Shown here in pieces: positions 33,162 to 42,727 of a stretch of DNA of 64,000 bases. The position numbers and the translations under genes are program-made. Within the stretch, counting starts at the first letter, position 1, and each line of letters begins with the position of its first letter. The notes beneath the pieces are model-generated. The model saw only the letters and a program-made list of their open reading frames with translations, was not told the DNA's origin and made no database searches. Source of the DNA: Cupidesulfovibrio sp000226255 (GTDB lineage Bacteria; Desulfobacterota; Desulfovibrionia; Desulfovibrionales; Desulfovibrionaceae); NCBI RefSeq assembly GCF_003402415.2, contig NZ_AP036014.1, positions 2,604,001 through 2,668,000 of the forward strand, given 5' to 3'.

Positions 33162-33269
33162 CGCACGGGCGCCGATGGGCACCGGGGTGCGCCGTGGCGG
33201 GATGTTCCCGTGGCGGCGCACCCGACCTTTTCTGATGGATGGCAGGGACGCAGCGAGCGCGGATGCCTG

Positions 33270-33414
33270 GGTGGTGTTGCACGAGCAGGTTTTTTGTTCT
33301 CTGCCAAGGAAGAACAGTTTTTTATGGAGGGAGCGTACTCTTCTCGTACTCGACCGGAATAAAAAGTTGTTCTGACGTAGGCAGAGGACAAAAGGACGCT
33401 CGTACGACACCACC
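33270..33414 (-). repeat. Structured element, copy 4, after the mazG-linked gene
   Basis: On the minus strand it begins at the TAG stop of the upstream gene. Outer arms GGTGGTGTCGTACGAGC and GCTCGTGCAACACCACC pair imperfectly and extend to CTCTGCC / GGCAGAG. Left loop word TACGTCA and right loop word TTCCTTG are present. The inner stem is AGAACAACTTTTTAT / ATAAAAAACTGTTCT. The apex has GGTCGAGTACGAG then AAGAGTACGCTCCC, where GTAC pairs with GTAC. The arms differ from those of the other copies. Confidence 0.85.
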
Positions 33415-34802
33415 TAGGAAAGCAGGCGCATCAGGTCGTCGAGCCCCGTGGCCGGGTCGAAAGCCCCCAGGTCATGCCCCACCGGCGAATCCGGGGCCAT
33501 GCCGGGCTCCGCCTGGTCCAATGCGGCAGGGCGGCCCAGCACGGCCAGGCACATCCGGTCCATCAGGCGCACCCTGCGGCGCGCTTCGTCCGCGTCCAGC
33601 GCCGGGGCGTGCACCCCCTGGAGCATCAGTATCTCCATGTTCAGGCGGCCCAGCCGCGCGGTGAACTCGTCCGCCTCGCGCGCGGCCCGGGCCAGGCGTT
33701 CGCGCCGCGCGGAAAGGGCCGCATGGGCGCTTTTGCCGGGCGGCAGGTCGTGCAGCATATCCAGCCAGATATCCAGCGCCCCGACGTAGCCGGGGTCCGA
33801 CGGGGGCATGCGCCGGATGAAACGCAGCACGAGTTCGGCGCGGGATGCGCCCGCCGGGCCTGCGGCACGGGCGGGGGCGGGAGATACGGCGGAAGCTTCG
33901 GCGAACGGTTCCGTCAGGTCGAACCGGGCGTCACGCAGGGCCAGGCGCACGGCAAGGGCCAGGGGTTCCGGCAGGTGGTGCGCCACGGCGTCGGCGATGC
34001 GCGCGGGGATGGACCGGTCCAGACGCAACCGGCGCACCAGCAGGGCCAAGGCCCACGGGGGCGCGGGCAGCGCGAGGCGGGCGGCCGCGCCCGTGGCGTT
34101 GGAGGCGGGTGCTTCGGAAAACGCGGGAACGCCCCCGAAAGCGCCGGGGGCGTCAGGAACGTGCAGCACGGCGGTGGCGTCCGGCGACAGCAGGCGCAGC
34201 ACCTCGTCCGCGAGGCGGGGCTGCCGCTCGCACGGGTCGGCTTGGGAATCCGCAAGGGATGGCGCGGCAGTGCCGACGAACGCGGGGTCTGCCTTCTCCT
34301 CGCCGGGTGCGGCCTGGCCGCTTTCCGCCAACAGCCGTTCCACGGCCAGGCGCAGGGCAACATCCGGGTACAACAGGTATTCGAGGGCGCTTTCCGTGTC
34401 GGCGGCGGCCTGCCCTTCCGGCGATGCAGCCAGCAGCGGAGCCAGACACGCGACGGCTTCCGCCCCCGGCAGCCCGGCAAGCCCCGGCAGCCCCAGTTGC
34501 GCTTCCAGAAACGCGCGGGATGCGGGCCCCAGGCGCAACCCGGTGGCCAGCCATTGCCTCACCGCCCCGGCAATGCGCCGGGCAAGGGGGGCAACCCCGG
34601 CGGCCTGTTCGCCCACCGGCTTCGCCGATGCGGGACACGCATGGGCCAGGGCGGCGGCATCCGGAGGGACGGCGGTCGGAATCCCCGTCACATCCGGGGG
34701 CGTCTGGCGGGAAGACACGGTGAGCGCCCCGCCGCAGGCCGCAAGGCGCGCGCCCCGTCCCCCGGGCCGCGACGCAGCGACAGCCGGGCGGCGATCGGGC
34801 AT
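33414..34802 (-). CDS. Hypothetical protein coupled to mazG
   Basis: The 462-aa protein starts MPDRRPAVAASRPGG, its ATG sharing a base with the mazG stop (TGATG), so translation is coupled. It is Ala/Leu/Pro-rich and soluble, with mostly helical segments and a clearer C-terminal part (RFIRRMPPSDPGYVGALDIWLD, then ARREADEFTARLGRLNMEILMLQG). No known domain was recognised. A longer in-frame reading would run inside mazG and is not credible. A structured repeat element begins at its stop. Confidence 0.7.
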   Translation of the reverse strand: MPDRRPAVAASRPGGRGARLAACGGALTVSSRQTPPDVTGIPTAVPPDAAALAHACPASAKPVGEQAAGVAPLARRIAGAVRQWLATGLRLGPASRAFLEAQLGLPGLAGLPGAEAVACLAPLLAASPEGQAAADTESALEYLLYPDVALRLAVERLLAESGQAAPGEEKADPAFVGTAAPSLADSQADPCERQPRLADEVLRLLSPDATAVLHVPDAPGAFGGVPAFSEAPASNATGAAARLALPAPPWALALLVRRLRLDRSIPARIADAVAHHLPEPLALAVRLALRDARFDLTEPFAEASAVSPAPARAAGPAGASRAELVLRFIRRMPPSDPGYVGALDIWLDMLHDLPPGKSAHAALSARRERLARAAREADEFTARLGRLNMEILMLQGVHAPALDADEARRRVRLMDRMCLAVLGRPAALDQAEPGMAPDSPVGHDLGAFDPATGLDDLMRLLS

Positions 34803-35701
34803 CAGGCCTTTTCGGCGGCCTTCACCTCGTTCCACAGCGCGTCCTTTTCCTCGAAGGAAAGGTTGGGAAAATCCAGCCCGCGTTCGCGCGCCAGGGCCTC
34901 CATGCCCTCGAAACGGCGCAGGAACTTCAGCGTGGCGTAGTCCAGCGCGGCGTTGGCCTTGATGCCCTTGCGGCGGCCAAGCTCCACGATGGTGAACAGG
35001 AAATCGCCCAGTTCCTGCTCCTGGCGCTCCTTGTCGCCGCTGGCCGAGGCGTCCAGCCATTCCAGCCACTCGGCCTCCACCTGCTGCTCCACGTCCTCGT
35101 CACTCTCCCAGGTGAAGTCCACGCGGGCGGCCTTGGAGTGCAGCCGGTAGGCCTTGACCAACGGGGGCAACCCCTTGGGCAGGCTGTCGAACACACCCGC
35201 CGGGGCATCGCCGGACGCCGCCGCGACAGCTTCGCCGTTGGCCTCGTCGCTGCCCTCGTCGCCATCCACGGCGGCCATGGCCGCCGCCTTTTCCTCGCGC
35301 TTGATGCGTTCCCAGTTGCGCAAGAGTTCCTCGCGGCTGGCGCACTCGCCTTCGGCGAACACGTGCGGGTGGCGGCGGATCATCTTGGCCGCGTTGCCTT
35401 CCATGGCGTCGTCCAGGGTGAACTGGCCCTTGTCGGCGTACAGGCGGCCGATGAACGCCAGCAGGAACATCACGTCGCCCAGTTCCTCGCGCACGTCGTG
35501 CACCTTGCCCGAGCGGATGGCCTCCACCAGTTCGAAGCATTCCTCGATGACGTAGTCGGCCAGCGATTCCGGGGTCTGTTCACGGTCCCACGGGCAGCCT
35601 TCGGGGGCCAGCAGGCGATCGATGACATCGGTGATGGCCTGAAGACCGCCTGAACCGGCGGAACTGGCGGAAGAGGACGGGGACGTGGGTTCGGTGCTCA
35701 T
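34802..35701 (-). CDS. mazG: Nucleoside triphosphate pyrophosphohydrolase MazG
   Basis: The 299-aa protein hydrolyses nucleoside triphosphates to monophosphates. The first domain has CPWDREQTPESL and EECFELVEAIRSG...EELGDVMF, the metal-binding EExxE / ExxD motif; the second domain has LEWLDASASGDKERQEQELGDFLF. A roughly 55-residue Gly/Asp/Ala insert lies between them. The N-terminus has a short Ser/Gly stretch. The unknown downstream gene overlaps the stop. Confidence 0.93.
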   Translation of the reverse strand: MSTEPTSPSSSASSAGSGGLQAITDVIDRLLAPEGCPWDREQTPESLADYVIEECFELVEAIRSGKVHDVREELGDVMFLLAFIGRLYADKGQFTLDDAMEGNAAKMIRRHPHVFAEGECASREELLRNWERIKREEKAAAMAAVDGDEGSDEANGEAVAAASGDAPAGVFDSLPKGLPPLVKAYRLHSKAARVDFTWESDEDVEQQVEAEWLEWLDASASGDKERQEQELGDFLFTIVELGRRKGIKANAALDYATLKFLRRFEGMEALARERGLDFPNLSFEEKDALWNEVKAAEKA

Positions 35702-35767
35702 GGGCGAAAATCCGTGGGGCTCCGGCGAAGCCGGACGTTGGGGGTGGGGACAAACGGCGCGGCGTTC

Positions 35768-36244
35768 CTAGAACAGTTGCTGCGGCAGGAACGTCTTCAC
35801 GTAGCCGGTGACCATGGAAAGATACGGTATCACGCGCGAATCGCGCACGAAGGCGGCGTCGGGCAGAAAGTGCAGCAGTACGGCCAGCAGGATGGAGCAG
35901 ATCAGCAGCCCCTTGGCCGCGCCCATCACCCCGCCCGCCATGTGGTCGAGCCACCCGGCGAAGGTGATGACCAGCAGCTTGCGGATGATGCGCGCAACGA
36001 TGGCCACCACCAGCAGCACGCCCAGGAACACGCCCACGTAGGCGATGACGTTGACCCATCCTGGGTCGCCCACCACCTTGGCCACGTGGGGCGCGGCGTC
36101 GCCGTGGTGGCGGTTGGCGAGGATGAACCCGCCGATGACGCCCACCAGGCCCGCCACCTCTTCCACGAAGCCGCGAAACAGGCCGCGCAGGACGAACAGC
36201 CCGACAATGATCAGGAATGCCGCGTCCAGCATGTTGAAATTCAT
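35768..36244 (-). CDS. cvpA: CvpA-family membrane protein
   Basis: The 158-aa protein MNFNMLDAAFLIIVGLFVLRGLFRG has four hydrophobic segments typical of CvpA, named for its effect on colicin V production in E. coli; the biochemical role is unknown. AAGGAAAACGA precedes the chosen ATG; the upstream in-frame extension is basic and unsupported. It lies 66 nt before mazG on the same strand. Confidence 0.87.
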   Translation of the reverse strand: MNFNMLDAAFLIIVGLFVLRGLFRGFVEEVAGLVGVIGGFILANRHHGDAAPHVAKVVGDPGWVNVIAYVGVFLGVLLVVAIVARIIRKLLVITFAGWLDHMAGGVMGAAKGLLICSILLAVLLHFLPDAAFVRDSRVIPYLSMVTGYVKTFLPQQLF

Positions 36245-36651
36245 TCGTTTTCCTTGGGACGATGGAATGGGGCGAGCAGGTGGCGCCCTTTTGCTACCGG
36301 TTGCAAACGGGCACGAACGCGGCGCGTACAGGATGCGCGATGAAAGAATGCCCCGCCGGGTGACGCCGCCCGCCGTGCCTCGCGGCTGCGCACGGCGAAT
36401 CGGATATGCATGCCGTGGCACGCACTCCGGGCACGTACCTACCAGAACTCGCCCCGAAGGGGAAGCAACGCGCCGTGCGGCAACGCGGTTGCATGCGCCC
36501 GGTCATTTCCTGTAGTATGCATCGGGTCCGTGCCACCCATCATGCCTCTCGCCGGGCATGGCACGCCGGACGGCGCAGAATCACCACGCAGGCGGCCGCC
36601 CGCCCGGAAGCCCCACACGGAACCCGAACGGAGCCCCCCGCACGGAGCCGC
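36245..36651. other. Divergent cvpA / HDOD control region
   Basis: This 407-bp gap must hold two divergent promoters. No convincing -35/-10 pair, operator, RNA or small gene was found. Confidence 0.5.
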
Positions 36652-37878
36652 ATGACACGCATCAGCATCACCGACCTCAAGCCCGGCATGCGCGTGGCGG
36701 ACGACATCCGCGACGGCAACGGCAGGCTGCTGTTCAAGTGCGGCGACGTGCTGTCGCCCGCTGGCTTGCGCATCCTCAAGATCTGGGGCGTCACCGAGGC
36801 CGCCGTCATCGGCGAGGAGGACGGCGAGGGCGGCATGCCGCCCACCGTGGCCGCCCGCTTCGACGAGGCCATGGAGCGCACCCGCGCCCACTTCCGCCTG
36901 CACGACGCCGCCAACCCGCACGTGGCCGCGCTGATGCGCCACTGCGCCCTGCGCCTGGCCGCAACGCCCGCACCCTGGCCCCCCGACCCCGGCGATGCCC
37001 CCTGCCCCGTGCGGCCCGACCCGGCCCCACGGCCGGTGACGCTGGAGGCGGTGCTGCGCGAGGACATGCGCTTCGGCACCCTGCCCAGCGTGTTCCACCG
37101 CCTGGTCGAGGTGGTCAACGACCCGCGCAGTTCCGCCGCCGACGCGGCAGAAATCATCTCCAAGGACACCGACCTGTCGGCGCGCCTGTTGCGCATCGCC
37201 AACAGCGCCTACTACGGGCTGCGGGCCCGCATCGAAACCATCACCCGCGCCGTGTCCATCATCGGCACCAACCAGTTGGTGTCGCTGGCCATGGGGGTCA
37301 GCGTGGTCACGGCCTTTCGGGGCGTGCCGCAGGACCTCGTGGACATGCGCGCCTTCTGGACGCATTCCATCGCCTGCGGCGTTGCCGCGCGCATCCTGGC
37401 CGGGCTGCACCGCATGAGCAACAGCGAACGGTTCTTCGTGGCCGGGCTGCTGCACGACATGGGGCGGCTGGCCATCTACGGGCAATTGCCCGACCACGGG
37501 CGGCTGCTGCTGGCAGAGGCCCGCTCGCGCGGGACCACCGTGCGCTCGCTGGAACGGGACATCGTCGGCTTCACCCACGACGAGATGGGCGGGGCCATCC
37601 TGCGGCAATGGAAGTGCCCGGTCTCGCTCGAACGCAACGTGCAGCGCCACCATAGCCCGGAAAGCACGAGCGGCAGCAGCGAACCCGCCATCATGGCCGT
37701 GTCCGACCTTTTGGCCAACGCCCTGTGCTACGGCACCAGCGGCGAGGTGCTGGTGCCGCCGCTGTCCGACGAAGGCTGGACGGCCCTGGGCCTGCCCCCC
37801 GGCGCTGTGGTGCAGACGGCCAACCAGATGGAATATCAGGTGCTGGAAATCATCAGGTTCCTGGAAACACATGAGTAA
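36652..37878 (+). CDS. HDOD-domain signalling protein
   Basis: The 408-aa protein starts MTRISITDLKPGMRVADDIRD after ACGGAGCCGC. An N-terminal about 60-residue domain resembles the lead-in of HD-GYP/HDOD proteins. From about residue 130 comes an HDOD domain (LPSVFHRLVEVVNDPRSSAADAAEIISKDTDLSARLLRIANSAYYG), with FVAGLLHDMGRLAIYG. It lacks the GYP motif, so HDOD rather than HD-GYP. The family transmits signals in chemotaxis and c-di-GMP networks. It overlaps the next gene by eight bases. Confidence 0.86.
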   Translation: MTRISITDLKPGMRVADDIRDGNGRLLFKCGDVLSPAGLRILKIWGVTEAAVIGEEDGEGGMPPTVAARFDEAMERTRAHFRLHDAANPHVAALMRHCALRLAATPAPWPPDPGDAPCPVRPDPAPRPVTLEAVLREDMRFGTLPSVFHRLVEVVNDPRSSAADAAEIISKDTDLSARLLRIANSAYYGLRARIETITRAVSIIGTNQLVSLAMGVSVVTAFRGVPQDLVDMRAFWTHSIACGVAARILAGLHRMSNSERFFVAGLLHDMGRLAIYGQLPDHGRLLLAEARSRGTTVRSLERDIVGFTHDEMGGAILRQWKCPVSLERNVQRHHSPESTSGSSEPAIMAVSDLLANALCYGTSGEVLVPPLSDEGWTALGLPPGAVVQTANQMEYQVLEIIRFLETHE

Positions 37879-38782
37879 CAACGACCCCACCTTCGGCAGC
37901 GCGGGCCTGCACGCCCGGCTGCGCCACCTGGAGGACCAGGCCCGGTTCACGCTCGACGTGCTGGACATGGCCTTCAACCTCGGCGACTTCCAGACCAGCA
38001 TCAACCGGCTGGAAGAACCCTCCGCCCTGCTGGACGAGGCGGTGGCCCGCATCGGCGAACTGGTGCAGTTTTCCGTCACCGCCTTCTACCTGGTGGACGA
38101 GCACACCTCGGACTTCGTGCTGAGCCTGTGCCGCCCCAGCCAGGAGGGCTCGGCCATCGAGCACGAGGTGGAGCGGCTCATCGAGACTGGGGTGTTCGCC
38201 CTGGCCGTGCGCGAAAACCGGCCCATCACCGTGTATTCCTCGGACAACAGCCACCGGCTGGTGCTCAGCGTGCTGGCCACCACCTCGCGCGTGCGGGGCA
38301 TGTTCATCGGGGCCATGCCGCGCACCGAAAAGAACCTTTCGGGCATCCTGCTCTCGCTGCTCTCGCTCATTCTCAAGCACTGCGCCAACGCCATCGAGAG
38401 CTTCGAGCTGTACCGCCTGCTGCGCGAGCACGAACGCCGCCAGCGCGAATTCATCGACACGCTGTCCGTCACCGTGTTCGAGACCGACCCTGCGGGCATT
38501 CTGCGTTCGCTGAACCGCGCCGCCGCCACGCAGTTCGGCCTCGACCCGGCAACCCTGCCCCCGGCGGCCGGGTTGCTGGACCTGCTGGCCCCGGACGACC
38601 GGCCGCGCATGGCCGCCGCCATCGCCGAGACGCTGCGCAACGGGCAGCCCGCCTCGCTGGCCTGCGAGGCCATGCATGCCTCGGGCGCCACCTTTCCGGC
38701 CGTGCTGCACCTTGCCCCGTGCATGCACGAAGGGCTGTGCATCGGCCTGCGCGGGGTGTTGGGCCGCCGCCCCGCGGAGTGA
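37871..38782 (+). CDS. GAF/PAS sensory protein without output domain
   Basis: The 303-aa protein has a GAF-like domain (residues 40-180, with VTAFYLVDEHTSDFVLSLCRP) joined by a helix (NAIESFELYRLLREHERRQREFID) to a PAS domain (LSVTVFETDPAGILRSLNRAAATQFG). No kinase, GGDEF or HTH output follows, so it probably acts through the HDOD or HD-GYP partners. Its ATG overlaps the HDOD stop. Confidence 0.75.
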   Translation: MSNNDPTFGSAGLHARLRHLEDQARFTLDVLDMAFNLGDFQTSINRLEEPSALLDEAVARIGELVQFSVTAFYLVDEHTSDFVLSLCRPSQEGSAIEHEVERLIETGVFALAVRENRPITVYSSDNSHRLVLSVLATTSRVRGMFIGAMPRTEKNLSGILLSLLSLILKHCANAIESFELYRLLREHERRQREFIDTLSVTVFETDPAGILRSLNRAAATQFGLDPATLPPAAGLLDLLAPDDRPRMAAAIAETLRNGQPASLACEAMHASGATFPAVLHLAPCMHEGLCIGLRGVLGRRPAE

Positions 38783-38976
38783 CCCCCGCCCGGCATGCTG
38801 ACGCGGCGTGGCAAACGGTCCGCCCCGCCTCCCGCCGTGCGTGACGCGTATGACAGCGTGACACAAGAGATGTGCGCCCAGCGGAGGCCCCAAGGCGCGG
38901 CCTTTCGCCGTGCGCCGCGCCCCCGCCCACCTGCCCCTTGCGACGGGCGCCGCGCCCTGCTAGGGTTCGCATACTC

Positions 38977-38994
38977 GATACTCGTCCGAGTATC
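38977..38994. promoter_or_regulatory. Palindrome upstream of the receiver-HD-GYP gene
   Basis: GATACTCG and CGAGTATC are perfect inverted repeats with a two-base spacer, about 130 bp before the response-regulator start and preceded by ATACTCG. This could be an operator. The rest of the 344-bp gap (38783-39126) shows nothing else. Confidence 0.35.
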
Positions 38995-39126
38995 ATGGCC
39001 CCTGCGGGCATGCGCCCCGCGCGCCCCGCTTCCGGTCAATCAGCCACGGCCCGGCTCGGCATGTCTTCATGCATGTCCGACCATGCACTCGCCCTTCCCC
39101 AACCCGTCACGGCCACGGAACACGCC

Positions 39127-40224
39127 ATGCCCACACCGCCCCGCATCCTGGTCATCGACGACGACCCGCAGGTTCGCGGTTCGTTGTCCGACTTTCTGGC
39201 GGACAGCGGCTACGAGGTGACGCAGGCCGGGGACGGCCGCGCGGGGCTGGACGCGTGGGAAGCGTGCAGGCCGGACCTGGTGCTGGTGGACCTGCGCATG
39301 CCGGTGCTGGACGGCCTGTCGGTCATCCGCGCCATCACGGCTTCTGGCCGGGGCACACCCGTGGTGGTAGTTTCCGGCACCGGGGTGCTGCGCGACGCGG
39401 TCGCGGCGCTGCGCGAAGGGGCCTGGGATTACCTGACCAAGCCCGTGGCGGACATGGGGGCGCTGGAACACACCGTGGAACGCTGCCTTGAGCGCTCCCG
39501 CCTGCTGGCCGAGAACGAGGCCTACCGTGCCAAACTGGAAGCGCGCATCGAAGAGCGCACCCGCGAACTCAGCGCCGCCTACGTCCAGCTCAGCGGCCTG
39601 CTGGAAGCCACGGTGGACTCCCTGTCGCGGGTCACCAACCTGAAAGACGCCTACACCGGCACCCATCAGGCACAGGTCACCGTATTGGCCACGGCCATGG
39701 CCCGGCGACTGGGCATGACCGACGAAGAAGTGGAATCGGTGCGGGTGGCGGGCATGCTGCACGACATCGGCAAGCTGTGCATCCCCGCCCAGTACCTGCT
39801 GAAACCCACCGTGCTAGACGCCCATGAAATGGCCTTCCTGCGCCAGCACCCCCAATTCGGGCACGACATCCTGGAAAGCATCCCCTTTCCCCACCCGGTG
39901 GCGCGCATGGTGCTGCAACACCATGAACGGCTGGACGGCTCGGGCTACCCGCACGGCATTTCGGGCGGCGACCTTCTGCCCGGCGCGCGCATTCTGGGCG
40001 TGGCCGACGTGGCCGAGGCCATGTGCTCGCACCGCCCCTACCGCCCGGCCCACTGCCTGGAGGCGACCATGGACGAACTTTCCAGCAACAGCGGCAGGCT
40101 GTACGACCCGGATGCCGTGGACGCCTGCCTTGAACTGCTGCGCGGCAACCACGCCGACCTGCCGGACGTGGCCGCCGTGCTGCGCCAACTGAAGAACGGA
40201 CACGCCGTATGCGCATCCATGTGA
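39127..40224 (+). CDS. Response regulator with HD-GYP output
   Basis: The 365-aa protein has a receiver domain (ILVIDDDPQVRG, phospho-Asp in LVLVDLRMP, Lys in LTKPV), a short coiled coil and an HD-GYP domain with LHDIGKL and HHERLDGSGYPHG, so it should hydrolyse c-di-GMP when phosphorylated. The start MPTPPRILV follows ACGGAACACGCC; upstream ATGs at 39061 and 39073 would add 18-22 residues. It overlaps the MoaD-like gene. Confidence 0.9.
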   Translation: MPTPPRILVIDDDPQVRGSLSDFLADSGYEVTQAGDGRAGLDAWEACRPDLVLVDLRMPVLDGLSVIRAITASGRGTPVVVVSGTGVLRDAVAALREGAWDYLTKPVADMGALEHTVERCLERSRLLAENEAYRAKLEARIEERTRELSAAYVQLSGLLEATVDSLSRVTNLKDAYTGTHQAQVTVLATAMARRLGMTDEEVESVRVAGMLHDIGKLCIPAQYLLKPTVLDAHEMAFLRQHPQFGHDILESIPFPHPVARMVLQHHERLDGSGYPHGISGGDLLPGARILGVADVAEAMCSHRPYRPAHCLEATMDELSSNSGRLYDPDAVDACLELLRGNHADLPDVAAVLRQLKNGHAVCASM

Positions 40225-40433
40225 AATGCTTTGCCACGTTGGCCCGCAAGAGCCCGCCCGAGGGCACGCTGGACCTGCCGGAGGGAGTGGACGTGGCCGA
40301 GGCCATGCAGCGCCTTGGCATCGCCCCGGACGACGTGAAGATACTGTTCATCAACGGAGTGCACGTCACCCCGCAAGCGCGCCTGGCCGAAGGCGACCAG
40401 TTGGGCCTGTTCCCCGCCGTTGGCGGGGGTTAG
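40209..40433 (+). CDS. MoaD/ThiS-family sulfur-carrier-like protein
   Basis: The 74-aa beta-grasp protein has HVKCFATLARKSPPEG, FINGVHVTPQARLAEGDQLGLFPAVGGG: the ubiquitin-like fold ending in the diglycine needed for adenylation. Such proteins carry sulfur for molybdopterin or thiamine. It overlaps the HD-GYP gene by 16 bases, an odd place for a sulfur carrier, and no moaE, moeB or thiF is nearby. It may serve tungsten/molybdenum enzymes such as the aldehyde oxidoreductase at 47.7 kb. Confidence 0.85.
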   Translation: MRIHVKCFATLARKSPPEGTLDLPEGVDVAEAMQRLGIAPDDVKILFINGVHVTPQARLAEGDQLGLFPAVGGG

Positions 40434-40574
40434 CCGCCCCGTCCGGCCATCGTCGCCCCTCACCTGGCCGCGAAATCCAGCGGGAAACCTTCAGGATACC
40501 AAGACACTGCACAGCAACAAGCGTGAAAAACAACGCAAAACGCCGGGCGCGCCCCAAGCCCGCGCCGCCAGTGC

Positions 40575-40620
40575 ATGACCGGGACCGCCCCCTGCAAGGG
40601 GACGATCCCGGTCATTGTTT
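40575..40620 (+). terminator. Terminator after the MoaD-like gene
   Basis: ATGACCGGGA / TCCCGGTCAT forms the outer stem with an inner CCCC/GGGG pairing, followed by TGTTT. It lies between this operon and the convergent chemoreceptor. Confidence 0.75.
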
Positions 40621-40693
40621 CTCATGCTTCAAGCACCACCCCGTCGGGCGCTGACCCGGCCGATTCATGAGTCGGCGGGGCTTGCGCGCCGCG

Positions 40694-42727
40694 TCAGGCG
40701 TTCTCGCGCTGCATCTGCTCGATGATGGCCTTCAGCCGCTGGGCCTGGGCCGCAAGCTCGGTCACTGCCTGGGCCGACTGGCGCATGGCGTCGCTGGTCT
40801 CCGTGGAGATGCGGTTGACCTCCTCCACGGCCCGGTTGATCTCGTCGGACGCGGCGGACTGCTGTTCGCTGGCGGTGGCGATGGAACGCACCTGGTCGGA
40901 GACCGAATCGGCCAACGCCACGATGGACGTCAGCGACTGCCCCGCCTCGTGCGCCCTGCCGGAGACGTTCTCCACCTCGCGCACGGTTTCGCCCACCTGG
41001 GCGATGCTCACCTTGGCCCCCTGCTGGATGCCCCCGATGGCCTCGCCCACTTCCCTGGTGGCGGTCATGGTCTTTTCGGCCAGCTTGCGCACCTCGTCGG
41101 CCACCACGGCAAAGCCGCGCCCGGCGTCACCGGCCCTGGCGGCTTCGATGGCGGCGTTCAGCGCCAGCAGGTTGGTCTGGTCGGCGATGTCCGAAATCAC
41201 GCCCAGGATGGCCCCGATGCGCTCGGTGCTCTTGCCCAGGGAATCCATGTCGCGGTTCAGGGTCTCTGAATGGCGCTGCACCACGCCGATGCCGTCGATC
41301 ATGGCGTCCACGATGCCCGACCCGGCCGTGGCCTTGGCCTTGGCGTCGTTGGCGGTATCCGCGGCAAGCCCGGCGCTGCGGGCCACCTCGAGCACCGTGG
41401 CGTTCATCTCTTCCATGGCCACGGCGGTCTCGCCGGTACGGCGGCTTTGCAGTTCCGCCCCGCGCGACGACTGCTCTATCTGCGCCGAAAGTTCTTCGGA
41501 CGCGGCGGAAACGATTTCCACGATGCCTTCCAGCTCACGCGCGGCGTGCAGCATGCCTTCGCGCCGGGCCTGTTCGCCACGGGCGCGGGCGGCCTCTGCG
41601 TCGGCCATGGCCTGGCGGGCCTTTTCCGTTTCTTCCGCCGCAAGGCGGCTCTGCTCCTGCGCCTCGCCTATCTTGTCCTTCAGCGTGCCCACCATGGACC
41701 GCAGGGCGTCTGCCAACTGGCCCACCTCGTCGCTGGCGCGCACCGTGAGTTCGGACCCCAGGTCTCCTGCGGCCACGGCCGTGGCGAAGGCGGTGGTGCG
41801 CGATATGGGCCGAGACAGGGCGCGGGCCAGCAGCCACGCCACCACGATCATCACCGGCAGCACCCCCGCCATCACCACCAGCGAGGAATGGGTCACCCGG
41901 TCCTGCGCGGCGATGATGCTGGCCACCGGCATGCCGATGAACCACATGCCGATGGTCTTGCCCTCCATGTCCAGGATGGGCCAGTACGCCGTCTCGTAGT
42001 CGCTGCCCAATATCTGGTTGCGGGCGAGGAATGTCTTGCCCGCGTTGAACACCGTCTCCATCACCTTGGGGTTGTCCATGCGCGTGCCGATGGCCCGCTT
42101 GCCGTCGCGCACGATGGTGGTCATGACGCGCGTGTCGCCCTTGAACACGGTAACCTCCAGGCCGGTGAACGACTTGATGTCGTCCACGAAACCCTCGCGC
42201 ACCAGCGAAGCGCCGATGGCCACCGTGCCCACCACCTTGCCGTCCCTGCGGATGGGCGCGCCCGCGCGCAGGGTGAACGGCACCACCGTGCCCGCGATAA
42301 CCCCCACGCTGGCCTCGCCGCGCAAGGCGCGGCGCACGGTGTCCTGATCGAGCACCGAATCGCCCGTCTTGTCCGAATGCCCGCGCGCCAGCACGTTGCC
42401 CTTGGCGTCTGTGACGGTCATGAAGTCCGACCCCATGTCGCGCATCAGCCGCTTGGCCAGTTCGGCCGCGCGCGCGCCGTCGCCCTCGGCCACGGCCGCG
42501 GAAAATTCCGCGTGCTGGGCCACCAGGTTCACTTCTTCCAGAAACTTGACGGACCGGTCGCCAATATTGCGCGCCACCACGTCGCGCAGCCGGGTCACCG
42601 CCTGCGCCGATTCATCGGCGAAGCCGCGCGTCATGAAATGGTGGGCCGTGCCGAAAATGGCGGCTGCTGTAAGCAGCACGATACAGATAACCATGACGAG
42701 CAGTTTGCGAAGAATCGTCAGCTTCAT
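40694..42727 (-). CDS. Methyl-accepting chemotaxis protein with Cache sensor
   Basis: The 677-aa receptor starts MKLTILRKLLVMVICIVLL behind GCGAGGCGTGC. Its periplasmic region (about 30-290) resembles a single Cache domain (GSDFMTVTDAKGNVLARGHSDKTGDSV and FTLRAGAPIRRDGKVVGTVAIG). A second membrane segment, HAMP and the signalling hairpin (DIADQTNLLALNAAIEAARAGDAGRGFAVVADEVRKLAEKT) follow. Ligand unknown. Confidence 0.92.
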   Translation of the reverse strand: MKLTILRKLLVMVICIVLLTAAAIFGTAHHFMTRGFADESAQAVTRLRDVVARNIGDRSVKFLEEVNLVAQHAEFSAAVAEGDGARAAELAKRLMRDMGSDFMTVTDAKGNVLARGHSDKTGDSVLDQDTVRRALRGEASVGVIAGTVVPFTLRAGAPIRRDGKVVGTVAIGASLVREGFVDDIKSFTGLEVTVFKGDTRVMTTIVRDGKRAIGTRMDNPKVMETVFNAGKTFLARNQILGSDYETAYWPILDMEGKTIGMWFIGMPVASIIAAQDRVTHSSLVVMAGVLPVMIVVAWLLARALSRPISRTTAFATAVAAGDLGSELTVRASDEVGQLADALRSMVGTLKDKIGEAQEQSRLAAEETEKARQAMADAEAARARGEQARREGMLHAARELEGIVEIVSAASEELSAQIEQSSRGAELQSRRTGETAVAMEEMNATVLEVARSAGLAADTANDAKAKATAGSGIVDAMIDGIGVVQRHSETLNRDMDSLGKSTERIGAILGVISDIADQTNLLALNAAIEAARAGDAGRGFAVVADEVRKLAEKTMTATREVGEAIGGIQQGAKVSIAQVGETVREVENVSGRAHEAGQSLTSIVALADSVSDQVRSIATASEQQSAASDEINRAVEEVNRISTETSDAMRQSAQAVTELAAQAQRLKAIIEQMQRENA

